Shown: one piece after another, positions 9,260 to 19,500 of the stretch
Position numbering within the stretch: the stretch's first letter is position 1
Layout: every line of letters starts with the position of its first letter
IMG/VR virus record: IMGVR_UViG_3300025151_000299
Location: 1-24,118 of that record
Length of the DNA: 24,118 nt
Reading direction: 5' to 3' (one strand)
Source: a virus
Notes under the pieces: generated by a model
What the model was told of the DNA's origin: nothing
Seen by the model: only the letters and a program-made list of their open reading frames with translations
Databases searched by the model: none
Made by a program: the position numbers and the translations under genes

Positions 9260-12046
9260 CTATAGTTCACTATCTGCTTCGTAGTGGAACGCTATTATAT
9301 CTAGGGGAGCAAACCCACCAACGATATGTATTTCTGCACCGATTGTTGAATCTGAACTTATTCTTGCTGCATTGTCCTTCACAGACGCCCTTTTGCCACC
9401 CAACAATCCTTGTGTTCCTGCTGTTCTTGTTAAATCTTTTTGTTCTGTGACATTAAATGCGTCAGCAGTTCTTCCGGTGGGTGACCATATCGCAAGAGAT
9501 GTCGGTGTCATTCTCATTGGAACAGGGAATCTATGGACATATCTACCATTTTGTGGAGTCATGAATTGTATGGAATTTGTATCTGCTGCTCTTGTAGTTA
9601 TCATCGTAGAATTACTTGGATATTTGTTATTCGGATAACTGTTGTGATAGTATCTCTCACATCTTCTCAACTCTTCTTGCTTATCAATTTCTGGGTAATT
9701 TCTAGTCCCATTACCCTCTTCTAGTTTCACCTGAGCAATCGATAGTTTTCCGGGATGTCCGGTGTGTCCTGCGCCGTATCTAGGCATGTCTGTTGTATAG
9801 AAAGCGATTGCATTGTAAGAATTATCATTAGAAGCAGTTCTACCCACGGGTGTTACAAATGTCGTACTATATCTTTGCCACGAAGTTGTTGGTAAGAATT
9901 CACCAATATCCGTTTTAGTTTCGGACGAACCATCTACGCTCTTCAAGAAAGATACACCAACAGTTGCTCCCGCTCCGTATGATTGGTCACTCTTATGGTA
10001 GAGGGATACAGTCATTAGTCTGTTTGAAAGCGAGTTTGAATCCTCAAGTCTTTGCTCAATTCTATGGAAGTAACCATGAGTAGACCCAACAGCACCAGTC
10101 GCATAGGTTCCCTTTATTTCTGCGTAATACTTTGGTGAACCGGGAACATCGTCTTGGACATCGTTGAATGTTTGTCTCTGAATTGAGAAGTCGTAAGTCG
10201 CACCCACGGCGGTTGCAGATGCGCCGGATGTTCTTCTCCATCTATCAGCGAAGTAAGTATCAGCGGTTCCTGTGTAGGCGGTGTCGATACCGATACCTCT
10301 TCTCCAATAGTAGAAACTACCATTGATTAGACTCGCATGAATATCCCCTCCACCCCCAGCGTAATTTCTATTCTGACCGGCAGGCGCTCCTTGGGCATAT
10401 TCATTTGGTCGAGTTGGCTGAGCGCCTCCGATATGGACTACTGCGTTCTTGGCATCCAAAATAGTACAAATTGGCTTGTACCAACCACCCACAATATCAA
10501 ACAAGTCATTATCTGCACTTAATCCACCATAAGTAGTTCCTAGAACATGGTGACCGGTATTCATACCAGCAAAACTGATATTATCATTTCCGGTAATTAG
10601 TCCAGAACTAATGACCGTAACGGTGTTTGCAGAAGTATTTTCTATACCCACAATACCTACAACCGTTTTAGCCGTGTCGTCTTGTCTATTAGGGTCTGTA
10701 ACATCATTCAGCCTATTTGCTAATGTGTAACCAGTAGAATCTATTGAACTGTGAGCAACCACATCACCGGAGGTAAATCCATGTGTATTTGTAATTGATA
10801 TTCTTGATGTATGATAGATATCGGCTGTTCCCAACGCACCGCCTGTTGCTCCATAGTAAGCAATTGTCGCGCTATCTGGAGTAATCTCTTGTCCTCTGTA
10901 TGAAAGGATTAAACCAGCGGTTTCACCTAATGCATATAGAACTGGTTTAGAAACTACTTTATCGTAAGTTAAACCCTTTCCAGAAGGCTGAGCGTTTGTA
11001 ATCATACCCTCACCGGTTGTTGACAGGTAATATATGCAACCAGGTGATAATTGTTGACCCGAACCTATTACACTTGAGAAATCGCCTCTGACTTCACCAC
11101 TAAATGTGATATCAAAGGTGTTACCATATGCTCCACCACCGTTCGTTACTCCCATAACATTTGATACAATACCAACCACTTCAGAGAGATAAGATTCGAA
11201 TGTTGTCCCATCACCACCAGTAGCACCAGCATGCGCCTTTAGATAATTGGTGCCATCAAACCGAACAACATTACCGAAGGTAAATCCATGATTCGCCTGT
11301 TCAATTCGTTTCTTATTTACACCACTTGTGAAATGAACTGTGCCATCATCTAAAATTTCTGCTACCTGATTTCTATTAGCACCCTTGTGTATGTCTGAGG
11401 AATCTCTTTCAGCCATATTATAGATTCTTATAGTGTTTGCATTCAACCCATAGGGGTATGTGGCAGTCATGCCGGGATCCGTTGTAAAACCTTGTCCCGG
11501 TCCACAGAAAACTAAGTGGTTGTTGGATCCACTGGACCCGAATTGGAACCTAGTTCCTTCCCAGCGATCAAACCTTAAATCCTGTTCTGTAAACCAATAC
11601 CCATTATTGTTCAGCCAATAAGGACCGGTGAACCCGTTAAGGGAAAATGTTTGACCTGCTTCTGCCCAACCACCATCTCCTGTATAACCACCAGTAGAAT
11701 TTCCTATGACAATACCAGAGGTGGATCCTACTAAAAAAGAACCTTCATCATCACGGTTAAGGTTCAAGATATCTGAACTTATAAACACTCCACCACAGAA
11801 CCCAACGTCTTCGGTGAATGTAACACCCTTTTGTATGATGTCGTTGAGTGCGATATTAAGTTTGCCGAGAGAGGTAGCAACATTTGCAGTGATACCACCA
11901 CCAGTTGCTGAACTGATACCAAGATCATATATTCGTAGATAATTTAACTTCTGAATGATATCGTCATTTGTTTTTGTGCGCCAAAATTCAAATGTATCAG
12001 AAAGTTCAACATCCTGTATTTCGAAATTGTTATTATTTACTGGCAT
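9260..12046 (-). CDS. Tail fibre protein with repeated modules and jelly-roll-like segment, 928 residues
   Basis: First gene behind the second late promoter, with AGGA seven bases before the ATG. The N-terminal 80 residues may be the attachment part (inference). Residues 247-384 and 416-540 are two copies of a module with HGF, G[ND]VV, 'V.GIV' and, in the first, 'YYLSTTGEG'. Residues about 574-785 look like a carbohydrate-binding jelly-roll domain of phage fibres: NGSFYYWRRG, FADRW, MTVSLYHKS, SWQRYSTTF, AQVKLEEGN. It ends in ELRRCERYY (792-800), a variant of the CqRYY motif that I recall following such domains. The remaining 130 residues are a beta-rich tip. Role is inferred: a receptor-contacting fibre or fibre connector. 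No single named homologue is recognised. Confidence 0.88.
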   Translation of the reverse strand: MPVNNNNFEIQDVELSDTFEFWRTKTNDDIIQKLNYLRIYDLGISSATGGGITANVATSLGKLNIALNDIIQKGVTFTEDVGFCGGVFISSDILNLNRDDEGSFLVGSTSGIVIGNSTGGYTGDGGWAEAGQTFSLNGFTGPYWLNNNGYWFTEQDLRFDRWEGTRFQFGSSGSNNHLVFCGPGQGFTTDPGMTATYPYGLNANTIRIYNMAERDSSDIHKGANRNQVAEILDDGTVHFTSGVNKKRIEQANHGFTFGNVVRFDGTNYLKAHAGATGGDGTTFESYLSEVVGIVSNVMGVTNGGGAYGNTFDITFSGEVRGDFSSVIGSGQQLSPGCIYYLSTTGEGMITNAQPSGKGLTYDKVVSKPVLYALGETAGLILSYRGQEITPDSATIAYYGATGGALGTADIYHTSRISITNTHGFTSGDVVAHSSIDSTGYTLANRLNDVTDPNRQDDTAKTVVGIVGIENTSANTVTVISSGLITGNDNISFAGMNTGHHVLGTTYGGLSADNDLFDIVGGWYKPICTILDAKNAVVHIGGAQPTRPNEYAQGAPAGQNRNYAGGGGDIHASLINGSFYYWRRGIGIDTAYTGTADTYFADRWRRTSGASATAVGATYDFSIQRQTFNDVQDDVPGSPKYYAEIKGTYATGAVGSTHGYFHRIEQRLEDSNSLSNRLMTVSLYHKSDQSYGAGATVGVSFLKSVDGSSETKTDIGEFLPTTSWQRYSTTFVTPVGRTASNDNSYNAIAFYTTDMPRYGAGHTGHPGKLSIAQVKLEEGNGTRNYPEIDKQEELRRCERYYHNSYPNNKYPSNSTMITTRAADTNSIQFMTPQNGRYVHRFPVPMRMTPTSLAIWSPTGRTADAFNVTEQKDLTRTAGTQGLLGGKRASVKDNAARISSDSTIGAEIHIVGGFAPLDIIAFHYEADSEL
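10427..11308 (-). repeat. HGF-GDVV fibre modules, two tandem copies
   Basis: Residues 247-384 and 416-540 of the 928-residue protein share the order HGF, G[ND]VV, a 'GIV' strand and a later Gly-rich turn followed by KP (SKPVLYALG; WYKPICTIL). The copies are well diverged. A further copy opens the next gene. Confidence 0.75.
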
Positions 12047-12077
12047 CTAGGTATCCTTTGATATCTCTCTGTATCTT

Positions 12078-12085
12078 TATTTATA
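12078..12085 (-). promoter_or_regulatory. T4-type late promoter box before the fibre genes
   Basis: The minus strand reads TATAAATA, a perfect match to the T4 late promoter box used by the gp55 sigma factor and gp33 co-activator. It lies 31 bases upstream of the 928-residue fibre gene, in the largest gap of the window (12047-12092). Position in a true gap makes chance less likely, though an AT-rich genome yields such 8-mers now and then. Confidence 0.75.
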
Positions 12086-12092
12086 ACGAATT

Positions 12093-14204
12093 TTATTGCC
12101 AACTGTAAGTTCCATCACGATTGAAGTAAGCATTTAATTGCCCTTCGCTGTTCCCGAAAGGTAGCGTCACTCCGTGGTAAGAATAGAATGCTCTCGAAGT
12201 GGCAACCGAGCCTTGATCTGCGTCCGTAACATTCCAATCCCATGTTGGGGAAGGTGGCATAATAAATCTGTATTCCCTTGGGTCAAACACATTACCATCA
12301 TTTTGACCACCTACATAACCATCACCACCTATTTCACCAAATATATTATTGGTGACATGCAAGATAGGAATAAAATTTGTGTTGCTCGAAGTTGTTAAAG
12401 CATCTTGTGATAATGATTTTATTTGCGCAGCAGTCTGAGGAAGTCTGTCGATTTTAAAATATGGTTCTTCAACAAAATTAGTTTCTGGTCCTACCCACCC
12501 AACATATAAAGCAGGTACATACGGTACAAATAAAGGATCTGACTTAGAGTTTTGATAAAAATCAAAATCATAACCTCCAATATCCGTCCCATCTGCATCT
12601 GGTGTATTAAGGGCATAATTAATACCAAGAGCAAACTGTAATTCTGGATGGTTAAATGCATATGAACCATATGTGTCTATAAGACCATTACCTATCATAC
12701 CTCCAGTTGGTATATAACCTTTGAGATATTCTGGGTCCACAAATCTATAGTCCCAAACAACAGAATTGTGATTTAATTTTAATCGGTTCTTTTCTCGGTC
12801 ATCCAATATGTTTTCTGTATCTACAAAAGTTCTTCTTATACCATACTTGTTGAAGATATGAAAATATTCCTCAACGGTTGGATATCTATACAGGACTATT
12901 CTCTTATCCTCATCAGCCGCATTCTCGTCGCTTGCCTTAATCTCATATCCTAGTCCATCTGTTAATGCCGTAATTACTTTCTCTAGTCCCACAGACCTAT
13001 AAATTCTATTTGCATAAAGGGGATGGTCATCGGGAAAGGTGGCAGAGCCACGTAGCATCAAATTCACAACCAATTGAAATTCATCCCATGTACCGAATGT
13101 ATCTTGTCCAGAAACATCAGGTATTCCGATTGGACATGGTTCTTCGTTCCAAGGAAAATTCTCTAAAGAAAGCCAAAAAGGAATTGCATAAGGTGTCAGT
13201 TCACCAGTGAATACTGGAATATAGTCTATAGAATCTACTACAAATTTAATTCTATAAGCACCAGGTGCCTCATGATTATTATACCCCGCTGCATTGTCTA
13301 AAAGATATCGATCATTACTTGCAGTACCACCAGGTTTCACAACAGACTCATGGAATGATAATCCCATGATATAAGTCACATCAGGTTGAACCCCGAGTAT
13401 TTCTCTACGATGTTCTGTGTCCGCGTCATATGGAGTGTGTGCAGTTGCTCCAGAACCATTTGCGTTCCACTCGTTTGGTGACCAAAACACATCATTGGCT
13501 GGATCAGGATTTGGTGCGCCCTCTTGTCCATCTTCGTCGTAAATATTTGATCCCCAAGCATATCCCCAATCTGAGGCGTGCCAACCGTATAGGTCTATAT
13601 GTCTTACCTCTTCATTTTTTAGAAAGTATGATTGAATACCGTTTTGTGGATGTACATAAAAATCACCCACGCCTAAAGTAATTCTTTTAAAATCTCTAAA
13701 GTTTACAAAATCTTCTTTTTGGAACCCATTCGTAATTTCAAGTGAATTACCATTCTTCAGCCAATCACCAACATGTGTGCCCGGAGGGAGTGACTGGTTA
13801 TTATTAAACTGAATAGTTCCATAGACATCGTTATACTTATCGACAACCTCCTGTGGAATAGCCTCTGGATTTGCTGTGGTTTCATATGTTAGAGGAAGTT
13901 TATCTTTATTAAACCACCCACTTCGTAGACCACCGCCATCTGCGATGTCCTCTGGCGTTGACAGAACGACTTCATCGCCTTCTACGATAAGCCTCAACTG
14001 ATTCTTTAATAATGTTTGAAGTTCTGTTAACTCTCTAGCCTGCAAAACCCAAGACGGTCTAATACCAACCGCAAGAGTATTCGTTCCTTGGTCGAATGTA
14101 TCATTTTGGGGGTGATATTTACTAAAGAAACTTTTCGAAGCATCTTCTAGAGTTGGCACATGCGCCGTCTTAGTTCCTAGTAAATCTATTCTTGGGTTGC
14201 TCAT
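12093..14204 (-). CDS. DUF4815-type virion protein, 703 residues, paralogue of the preceding gene
   Basis: Residues 49-63 read RPSWVLQARELTELQ and residues 303-318 contain DNAAG and APGAYR. Both motifs occur in the same order in the 295-residue protein encoded just upstream. This pattern fits the DUF4815 family of phage structural proteins as I recall it. Its start overlaps the stop of the 295-residue gene by four bases (ATGA), so the two are translationally coupled. The longer central and C-terminal parts (about 340-703) have no recognised domain and are rich in Tyr, Asp and Asn. It lies directly after gp8 and the 295-residue gene and before the fibre promoter, so a role in the baseplate periphery or as a fibre socket is likely. 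This is inference from position. Confidence 0.87.
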   Translation of the reverse strand: MSNPRIDLLGTKTAHVPTLEDASKSFFSKYHPQNDTFDQGTNTLAVGIRPSWVLQARELTELQTLLKNQLRLIVEGDEVVLSTPEDIADGGGLRSGWFNKDKLPLTYETTANPEAIPQEVVDKYNDVYGTIQFNNNQSLPPGTHVGDWLKNGNSLEITNGFQKEDFVNFRDFKRITLGVGDFYVHPQNGIQSYFLKNEEVRHIDLYGWHASDWGYAWGSNIYDEDGQEGAPNPDPANDVFWSPNEWNANGSGATAHTPYDADTEHRREILGVQPDVTYIMGLSFHESVVKPGGTASNDRYLLDNAAGYNNHEAPGAYRIKFVVDSIDYIPVFTGELTPYAIPFWLSLENFPWNEEPCPIGIPDVSGQDTFGTWDEFQLVVNLMLRGSATFPDDHPLYANRIYRSVGLEKVITALTDGLGYEIKASDENAADEDKRIVLYRYPTVEEYFHIFNKYGIRRTFVDTENILDDREKNRLKLNHNSVVWDYRFVDPEYLKGYIPTGGMIGNGLIDTYGSYAFNHPELQFALGINYALNTPDADGTDIGGYDFDFYQNSKSDPLFVPYVPALYVGWVGPETNFVEEPYFKIDRLPQTAAQIKSLSQDALTTSSNTNFIPILHVTNNIFGEIGGDGYVGGQNDGNVFDPREYRFIMPPSPTWDWNVTDADQGSVATSRAFYSYHGVTLPFGNSEGQLNAYFNRDGTYSWQ

Positions 14205-15088
14205 GTGCAGTACTCATAATTTCCAGTACCTGATTCTAACAAAGATATGTTGGACGGGTTGGCGACTTTGAAGTAGACCTCGTTGCCGTCTAACAATCTT
14301 GGCGTTTCACCATCCTCTTCATACTGCTGTTCATATTCTGCTTTGTTGGTGTGTAAAATCTTTATATCATTTCCTTCTGGATAAGACCAGTAGAAAAGGG
14401 GTATGAAGTTTGATCCTGCGAAATCTCCATTGAAATCATTTACAACAGCATTATTAATTTTCTGACTATAGTCGATGTCACCGGGAGTGGTCTGCACAAA
14501 CACATTTTTAACAACTAGATCTGGATCTATGCTTACACGATATCTAACAGCACCGGGGGCGTTGAAGTTTGGAAAACCTGCCGCATTGTCATAAAGATCT
14601 GGATCATCTTCTGGTGCGACGGTTTGCTCTTGATACTGTAGACCTATGAAGACAACTTCAGTCTGATTGTCTTGATCGTCATCTGGTGCCACTGACCAAG
14701 TTAACGATTGTGGATACGCCTCCCCGGATGAAAGGGAATGGTTGTAACGAACGAAGTAACCCATCCTATCACTGTCTTTCATAAAGATGTGACCGGGGTT
14801 TATAGTGAGTATTGCAGACCGTGAGTTTTCATCATCAATTGTAAATGTTTGGTATCTAGGATTGATCTCGCATATTTTTGCTATGGAACCATGAAGGTAT
14901 CCAATTTCTTGGGCAAAAGTGCTAATCTGGTGTTGAATTATAGATTGTAATTCAATAAGTTCTCTTGCCTGAAGACTATAACCCGGACGAAACCCTATCT
15001 GAAGAAAGTTCGTACTGGGTAACCATGTATCTAAACTTGGTTCATTTCTCTCTTTTATTGAAAAATACGATCTAGGTTCTTTAGCCAT
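14201..15088 (-). CDS. DUF4815-type virion protein, 295 residues
   Basis: Residues 33-48 carry FRPGYSLQARELIELQ, followed by a 'GYLHGS' segment; residues 167-182 carry DNAAG and APGAVR. These are the signatures shared with the 703-residue neighbour, so the pair probably arose by tandem duplication. The C-terminal part (200-295) is acidic and ends in NYEYCT. The ATG at 15088 lies eight bases after the gp8 stop, with a weak GAGA as ribosome binding site. Expected place: the virion, probably near the baseplate. It is shorter than typical members of the family as I recall them and may represent mainly the conserved N-terminal domain. Confidence 0.85.
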   Translation of the reverse strand: MAKEPRSYFSIKERNEPSLDTWLPSTNFLQIGFRPGYSLQARELIELQSIIQHQISTFAQEIGYLHGSIAKICEINPRYQTFTIDDENSRSAILTINPGHIFMKDSDRMGYFVRYNHSLSSGEAYPQSLTWSVAPDDDQDNQTEVVFIGLQYQEQTVAPEDDPDLYDNAAGFPNFNAPGAVRYRVSIDPDLVVKNVFVQTTPGDIDYSQKINNAVVNDFNGDFAGSNFIPLFYWSYPEGNDIKILHTNKAEYEQQYEEDGETPRLLDGNEVYFKVANPSNISLLESGTGNYEYCT

Positions 15089-15096
15089 TTATTATC

Positions 15097-16566
15097 TCAT
15101 ACTTCCTGCAAGAAAACAAAGTTACTTACTAATTCGTTCTTCATTGTTATATTAGAGTCCAGATAATTTATGTATAACACATCTCCTGATCCTGGTTTTA
15201 TATCAGCAGTGGCAAAACTACTTTGAATATTGTAATATTTTGTACCGCTTGCAGCACCAAATCCCTTACGAATAGCATATGTATTCAGGAATTGACCACC
15301 AGTACCATTACCACCTGTTCCCGTTTCTCTGACTATTTCTAGAACGGCTTCGTTTACTCCGGTATAACCTCTTGGTCTTCCAAAAAAAGTAACCAAAGCC
15401 TGATGCTTGACATCATCTATGTCCGTAATACCATCACCCAAATTAAATGTTGGGCTAGAAGTACTATAATCAAATGCTACACTGCTAACACTAGAACCAG
15501 TCTGTCCCGTTATCCGCATTCTCTGAGAGAGTCTATAATTCTTTTTTACATCGGTCAGTAGTTCACTTCCAGCAGGCAGACTTACATTACTCTTGTTTAA
15601 GATATAATCCTTGGAAAGTCCATAGAAGTTAAATTCTCTTTGCCTGACAACGGAAAATAAGTCAGCAGTATCAACCCTTATGTTATACATTATTTTCTCA
15701 ATATGGAAATAACTTTCTGCTGGAACATAAGATCTTCTCGTATTCTCAGGTGATATGTTTAAACTTATCTTTGCCTCTACTTCACTCACGGTGTGTGTTG
15801 TTGGAGTATCATCTAAACTGACAGTGGCATAATTATATCCACTACCGGAATTGGTTACAGATATACCATTCACAACATTATTGTTCACAGATAAAGTTAC
15901 TGTTGCTTCCTTATTACCATCACCAATGACAGTCAGTGTTGGGCTGTTAGTGGAGAAACCTATTGTCTCACTCAGGTCTATGGTTGCACTTTCTATTTTT
16001 CCACCAAGTTGTCTTTCCACATTGTACTGGGATCTGTCTGTTGTTCCAACATTCGCCCTACGGACAGCCGCTTGATCGAGAATCTTGACCGGCATATAAT
16101 CGACACTATTTACAGTCTTTAGAAAATCCTTTAGGTGTTTATCGATTGTATAGACATATTTCCATAAATATCCATCATTTGTTCGGAAAGGAACCGAAGA
16201 CCTTCCCGTGGGTTCGACATTAGACTGATTTGCACCACTCGCACCTAAATTAGAATTTTCAAGACAGATATAAACATTATCTTGTGAGTTTTTTACATAG
16301 TATTTCTTATCTCTAAGATCTATATCTGTTTTATATCTATCATATAAAGTGTCAGAGGTCCAGTCATACCTTTTGATTACCTTGGCGACTTCTGTGGGCA
16401 TTACCTTTCTAGCGTATGAAGAACAAACCTTTGCATTTCTCTCTGCTTCAATAGAGTTTGACTGATATGTATCTGGAGAATAGCCCATGAAGAAAAATTG
16501 GTCGCCCAAATTTTCAATGTAGTTAGTAGCAAAATTTCTTCTTAGTGATTTATATGATCTGGCCAT
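15097..16566 (-). CDS. gp8: Baseplate wedge protein gp8
   Basis: In T4, gp8 is a dimeric baseplate wedge component bound to gp7 and gp10. The N-terminal 160 residues match the family pattern: RYDW (66-69), NVYICLEN (97-104), VEPTG (117-121) and DGYLWKYVY (131-139). T4 gp8 has about 334 residues, so this one is about 150 longer. Part of the extra length may be a small beta module with GISVTNSGSGYNYATV (233-248), a motif I recall from marine phage structural proteins. The start has GAGG eight bases upstream and lies 11 bases after the previous stop. Position after gp25, gp6 and the gp7-like gene supports the call. Assignment rests on motifs and gene order, not on an alignment. Confidence 0.82.
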   Translation of the reverse strand: MARSYKSLRRNFATNYIENLGDQFFFMGYSPDTYQSNSIEAERNAKVCSSYARKVMPTEVAKVIKRYDWTSDTLYDRYKTDIDLRDKKYYVKNSQDNVYICLENSNLGASGANQSNVEPTGRSSVPFRTNDGYLWKYVYTIDKHLKDFLKTVNSVDYMPVKILDQAAVRRANVGTTDRSQYNVERQLGGKIESATIDLSETIGFSTNSPTLTVIGDGNKEATVTLSVNNNVVNGISVTNSGSGYNYATVSLDDTPTTHTVSEVEAKISLNISPENTRRSYVPAESYFHIEKIMYNIRVDTADLFSVVRQREFNFYGLSKDYILNKSNVSLPAGSELLTDVKKNYRLSQRMRITGQTGSSVSSVAFDYSTSSPTFNLGDGITDIDDVKHQALVTFFGRPRGYTGVNEAVLEIVRETGTGGNGTGGQFLNTYAIRKGFGAASGTKYYNIQSSFATADIKPGSGDVLYINYLDSNITMKNELVSNFVFLQEV

Positions 16567-16577
16567 TTAAATTTCCT

Positions 16578-19500
16578 CTAGTATTGAATGCCCCCACTTG
16601 GACCGTCTGGTAATCCGCGTAACAATGTGTTTCCTGTTCTTCCTGCAACAAAAATGTTTGGCGATTGCAACAATGCGCCTGGAGCATTTGCTGTAATCTT
16701 ATTAATATCTATGTTTATTGTTACGATGTCTTGAATCGTGATATTACCGAATGACACTGCACCTGCTGTTGCATATGAACTTTGTTCTGGGGAACCACTT
16801 GGTCCAGTTATTCCTGTTGCCCATAGGTTTGGATGGTTAAATATCATCCAATATGGATAACCAAGAACATCAGCAGAAGTATATCCATCACCCTGTGCAA
16901 ATGACGCTCCAGACTTGCCGTATGGGAATCCTCTATTACTATGAGTTGTTCCACCGGGAGAATTTTCAGGGGGTAGTGCATGAACATTCCCATTGCTACC
17001 CTCTCCAGTTGCCTGCGGGTTATATCCTTCTGGGTATAAGTCTGCTAGGTTCTCGTTATATCGTAAGTTTTGAATAGTATTAAATGTGTAGGGCATGTAG
17101 TGACCTATGACAGCAGTCTCTAACGACTGCACATCATCTTCTGGTATCACACCACCAACTACATCGTCCAATCTCACATTACCAAAGAATTGCAGACCCA
17201 AAGGATGCATGAAGTCTAATAATGGTTTTTCATATTCATCAACTAATATGACAGTTGGACCATCAGCAGTTGTTCCCGTTGAGCCGGGGGCTGCCACATC
17301 AAGAAGATATGAATAATCTTGCCATATCTTGCTATCTTGAATTACTGCACGACCACTTAAAACTCTATCGTCGGGTGAGCCACCATATCCCGAATACTCT
17401 CCGTCTTGGTCAGCCTCATTACCGGGTGTTTCGTTAACATCTGTTTCATCTGTCGTCTTAAGAATGTAAACAGTTTCGTGATCGAATTCTGTAAACCTTT
17501 TGGTTTTTGCTAATGTAATAACTCTCTTAGAAGTTTGTGCGGTGTCATTTACATTTACCTTTTCATAGAGAGATATGAAATCACCCATACCTTCACCGCC
17601 GAATGCTATTCCGTCGAACAAGTCTTTGGGCACAAAATCATTTCCGTCTATGGAAAATAACATTGCAATACCAGCCCCATCATTAAGCCTCACATGTTCA
17701 GAATCCATACCGGGGGCAGAAACCAATAATGAGTTGTTAGATAAATCTACCTTATGTCCGAATTCGAATAATTTAAGAGCATCCAGTAAGTTAATGTTCT
17801 GAAACACTACTGGATCTATATCTGAAAAATCTACCTTTTGATTGAATGTCCATGACTCAGAGGAATCTAGAGAGTAAATAAACACTGAACCAAAAGTAAA
17901 GGGGTTTACCCCATCTATCAATTCTTTATCTCTCGGACATCCAATCGCAACATAATTATCATTTATGGAAACAGAGAAACCGAATAAACTATCACTGTCT
18001 AATGTCTCGTTGTTTATTTGATTACTGGAATCTATAGTCGTGTTTAAATCCCATTGACCAGTTTCAAAGTTTTTCTTGTATATGTAAACTTTTCCATGAA
18101 CAGCGGCAACATTTCCAAGTGCTTCTCTTCCCGGCGCACCAATCACTAACCAATTGTCATTAGCGTCTATCGAATAACCAAATCCATCATTTGTGGTGTG
18201 ACTGCTTTGAGTTATTGTTTGTCTAAGAAGCACTGTTGTCAGAATGCCATCATCATTTTCTATGGGTTCATAAACATATACCTTTGGTGATATGTTTGTA
18301 ATATATTCAGATTTATGAGAAGATCTCGATACGAATAATTCTTTACTGTTTGATGCTAATTCAGAGCCAAAAAATTCGTTATTAACTTCATCCCCGGTTA
18401 TGCCCTTTGGAATTTCTAGTAGCGGTAGATTCCGTGGTTCTGATAAATCTTCAGCATTCAGTATTACAACTTTACCCGAATCCGTAACCAAAACAGGACC
18501 GTGGTCAACATGCTGCAACACATTTGCCGCTGCTGATCCCACGAAAGCATAGTTTCCTATTTTTTGTGGTGTTGCTGGTTTTATTGCATTTTGACGAATT
18601 TCTGAATCTAGGTGGTCAAGGACATCAGTAAGGTGTGGTCGAGTGAATACATTTGTGGTCACATTTGGCTGAGATGGATCTTCATGCGTAATTTTATGAA
18701 TCACTGAGTCCCCGGTATTGTCGGGTTTAGGTGCTGTGTATATGAGTGTTGTGTTTTCATCAATATTGTTAACAGATACAAAACGGTATATACCAAGATC
18801 AACATACTCATCAACGTCTATAAATGAGTCTGCATATTCTTCGTTTACATTCAGATCATAAAAGCATGGTGGATACTGACTGAAATCACAATCAGGAACT
18901 TCAAGATAACTTCTACTTAATGTTCGACTCTCTATTCCATCATCACCATAAACATCATTATAGTAAGATTTCTCACTGCCATCAGCGAGCATAGTTCTAC
19001 TGTAACTACTCAGTAATCCATATGTTTCGTGTATTTGGTTTGCGAAATATTGTCCACCGGAGACAGCACCAAGATAGATTGGTCGATTATGAAGATTGGG
19101 GTCTGGGAGTTGAAGGAAATATGGACTACTGGAATCTCCAGAATATTGATTAGTCCAGAAATCAAAAGTGGCACCCGTATTGTCCGTTAGTATCTGGTTT
19201 GCTTCGGAAGTAAGCACTAATTCATCATCCCCATAACTACTACCAAACGGGTTTTCGACAAATATACTTTGATAGGTTAGGTCACTGCCAGTGAAATCGG
19301 GTATACCGATGGTCCCGATGGCAACTCGCTGGTCTTGATCCATCACAAAAGCAGGTAGGGACTTAATAACATCCTTAAGAGGATCTGCTCCAAAACTCAT
19401 TCTTGGTAAGAAGTGAGGAAGTTTAAATTCATCTACTATTGAATAGTTTACAGTAGTCTCATTACCGTCAGAGGTCTTCCATACTCTATCGATATTTAAA

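Noticed and set aside
12047-12092. Transcription terminator between baseplate and fibre blocks
   Set aside because: I could find no GC-rich hairpin followed by a T-run in this gap; only the promoter box and ribosome binding site are visible.
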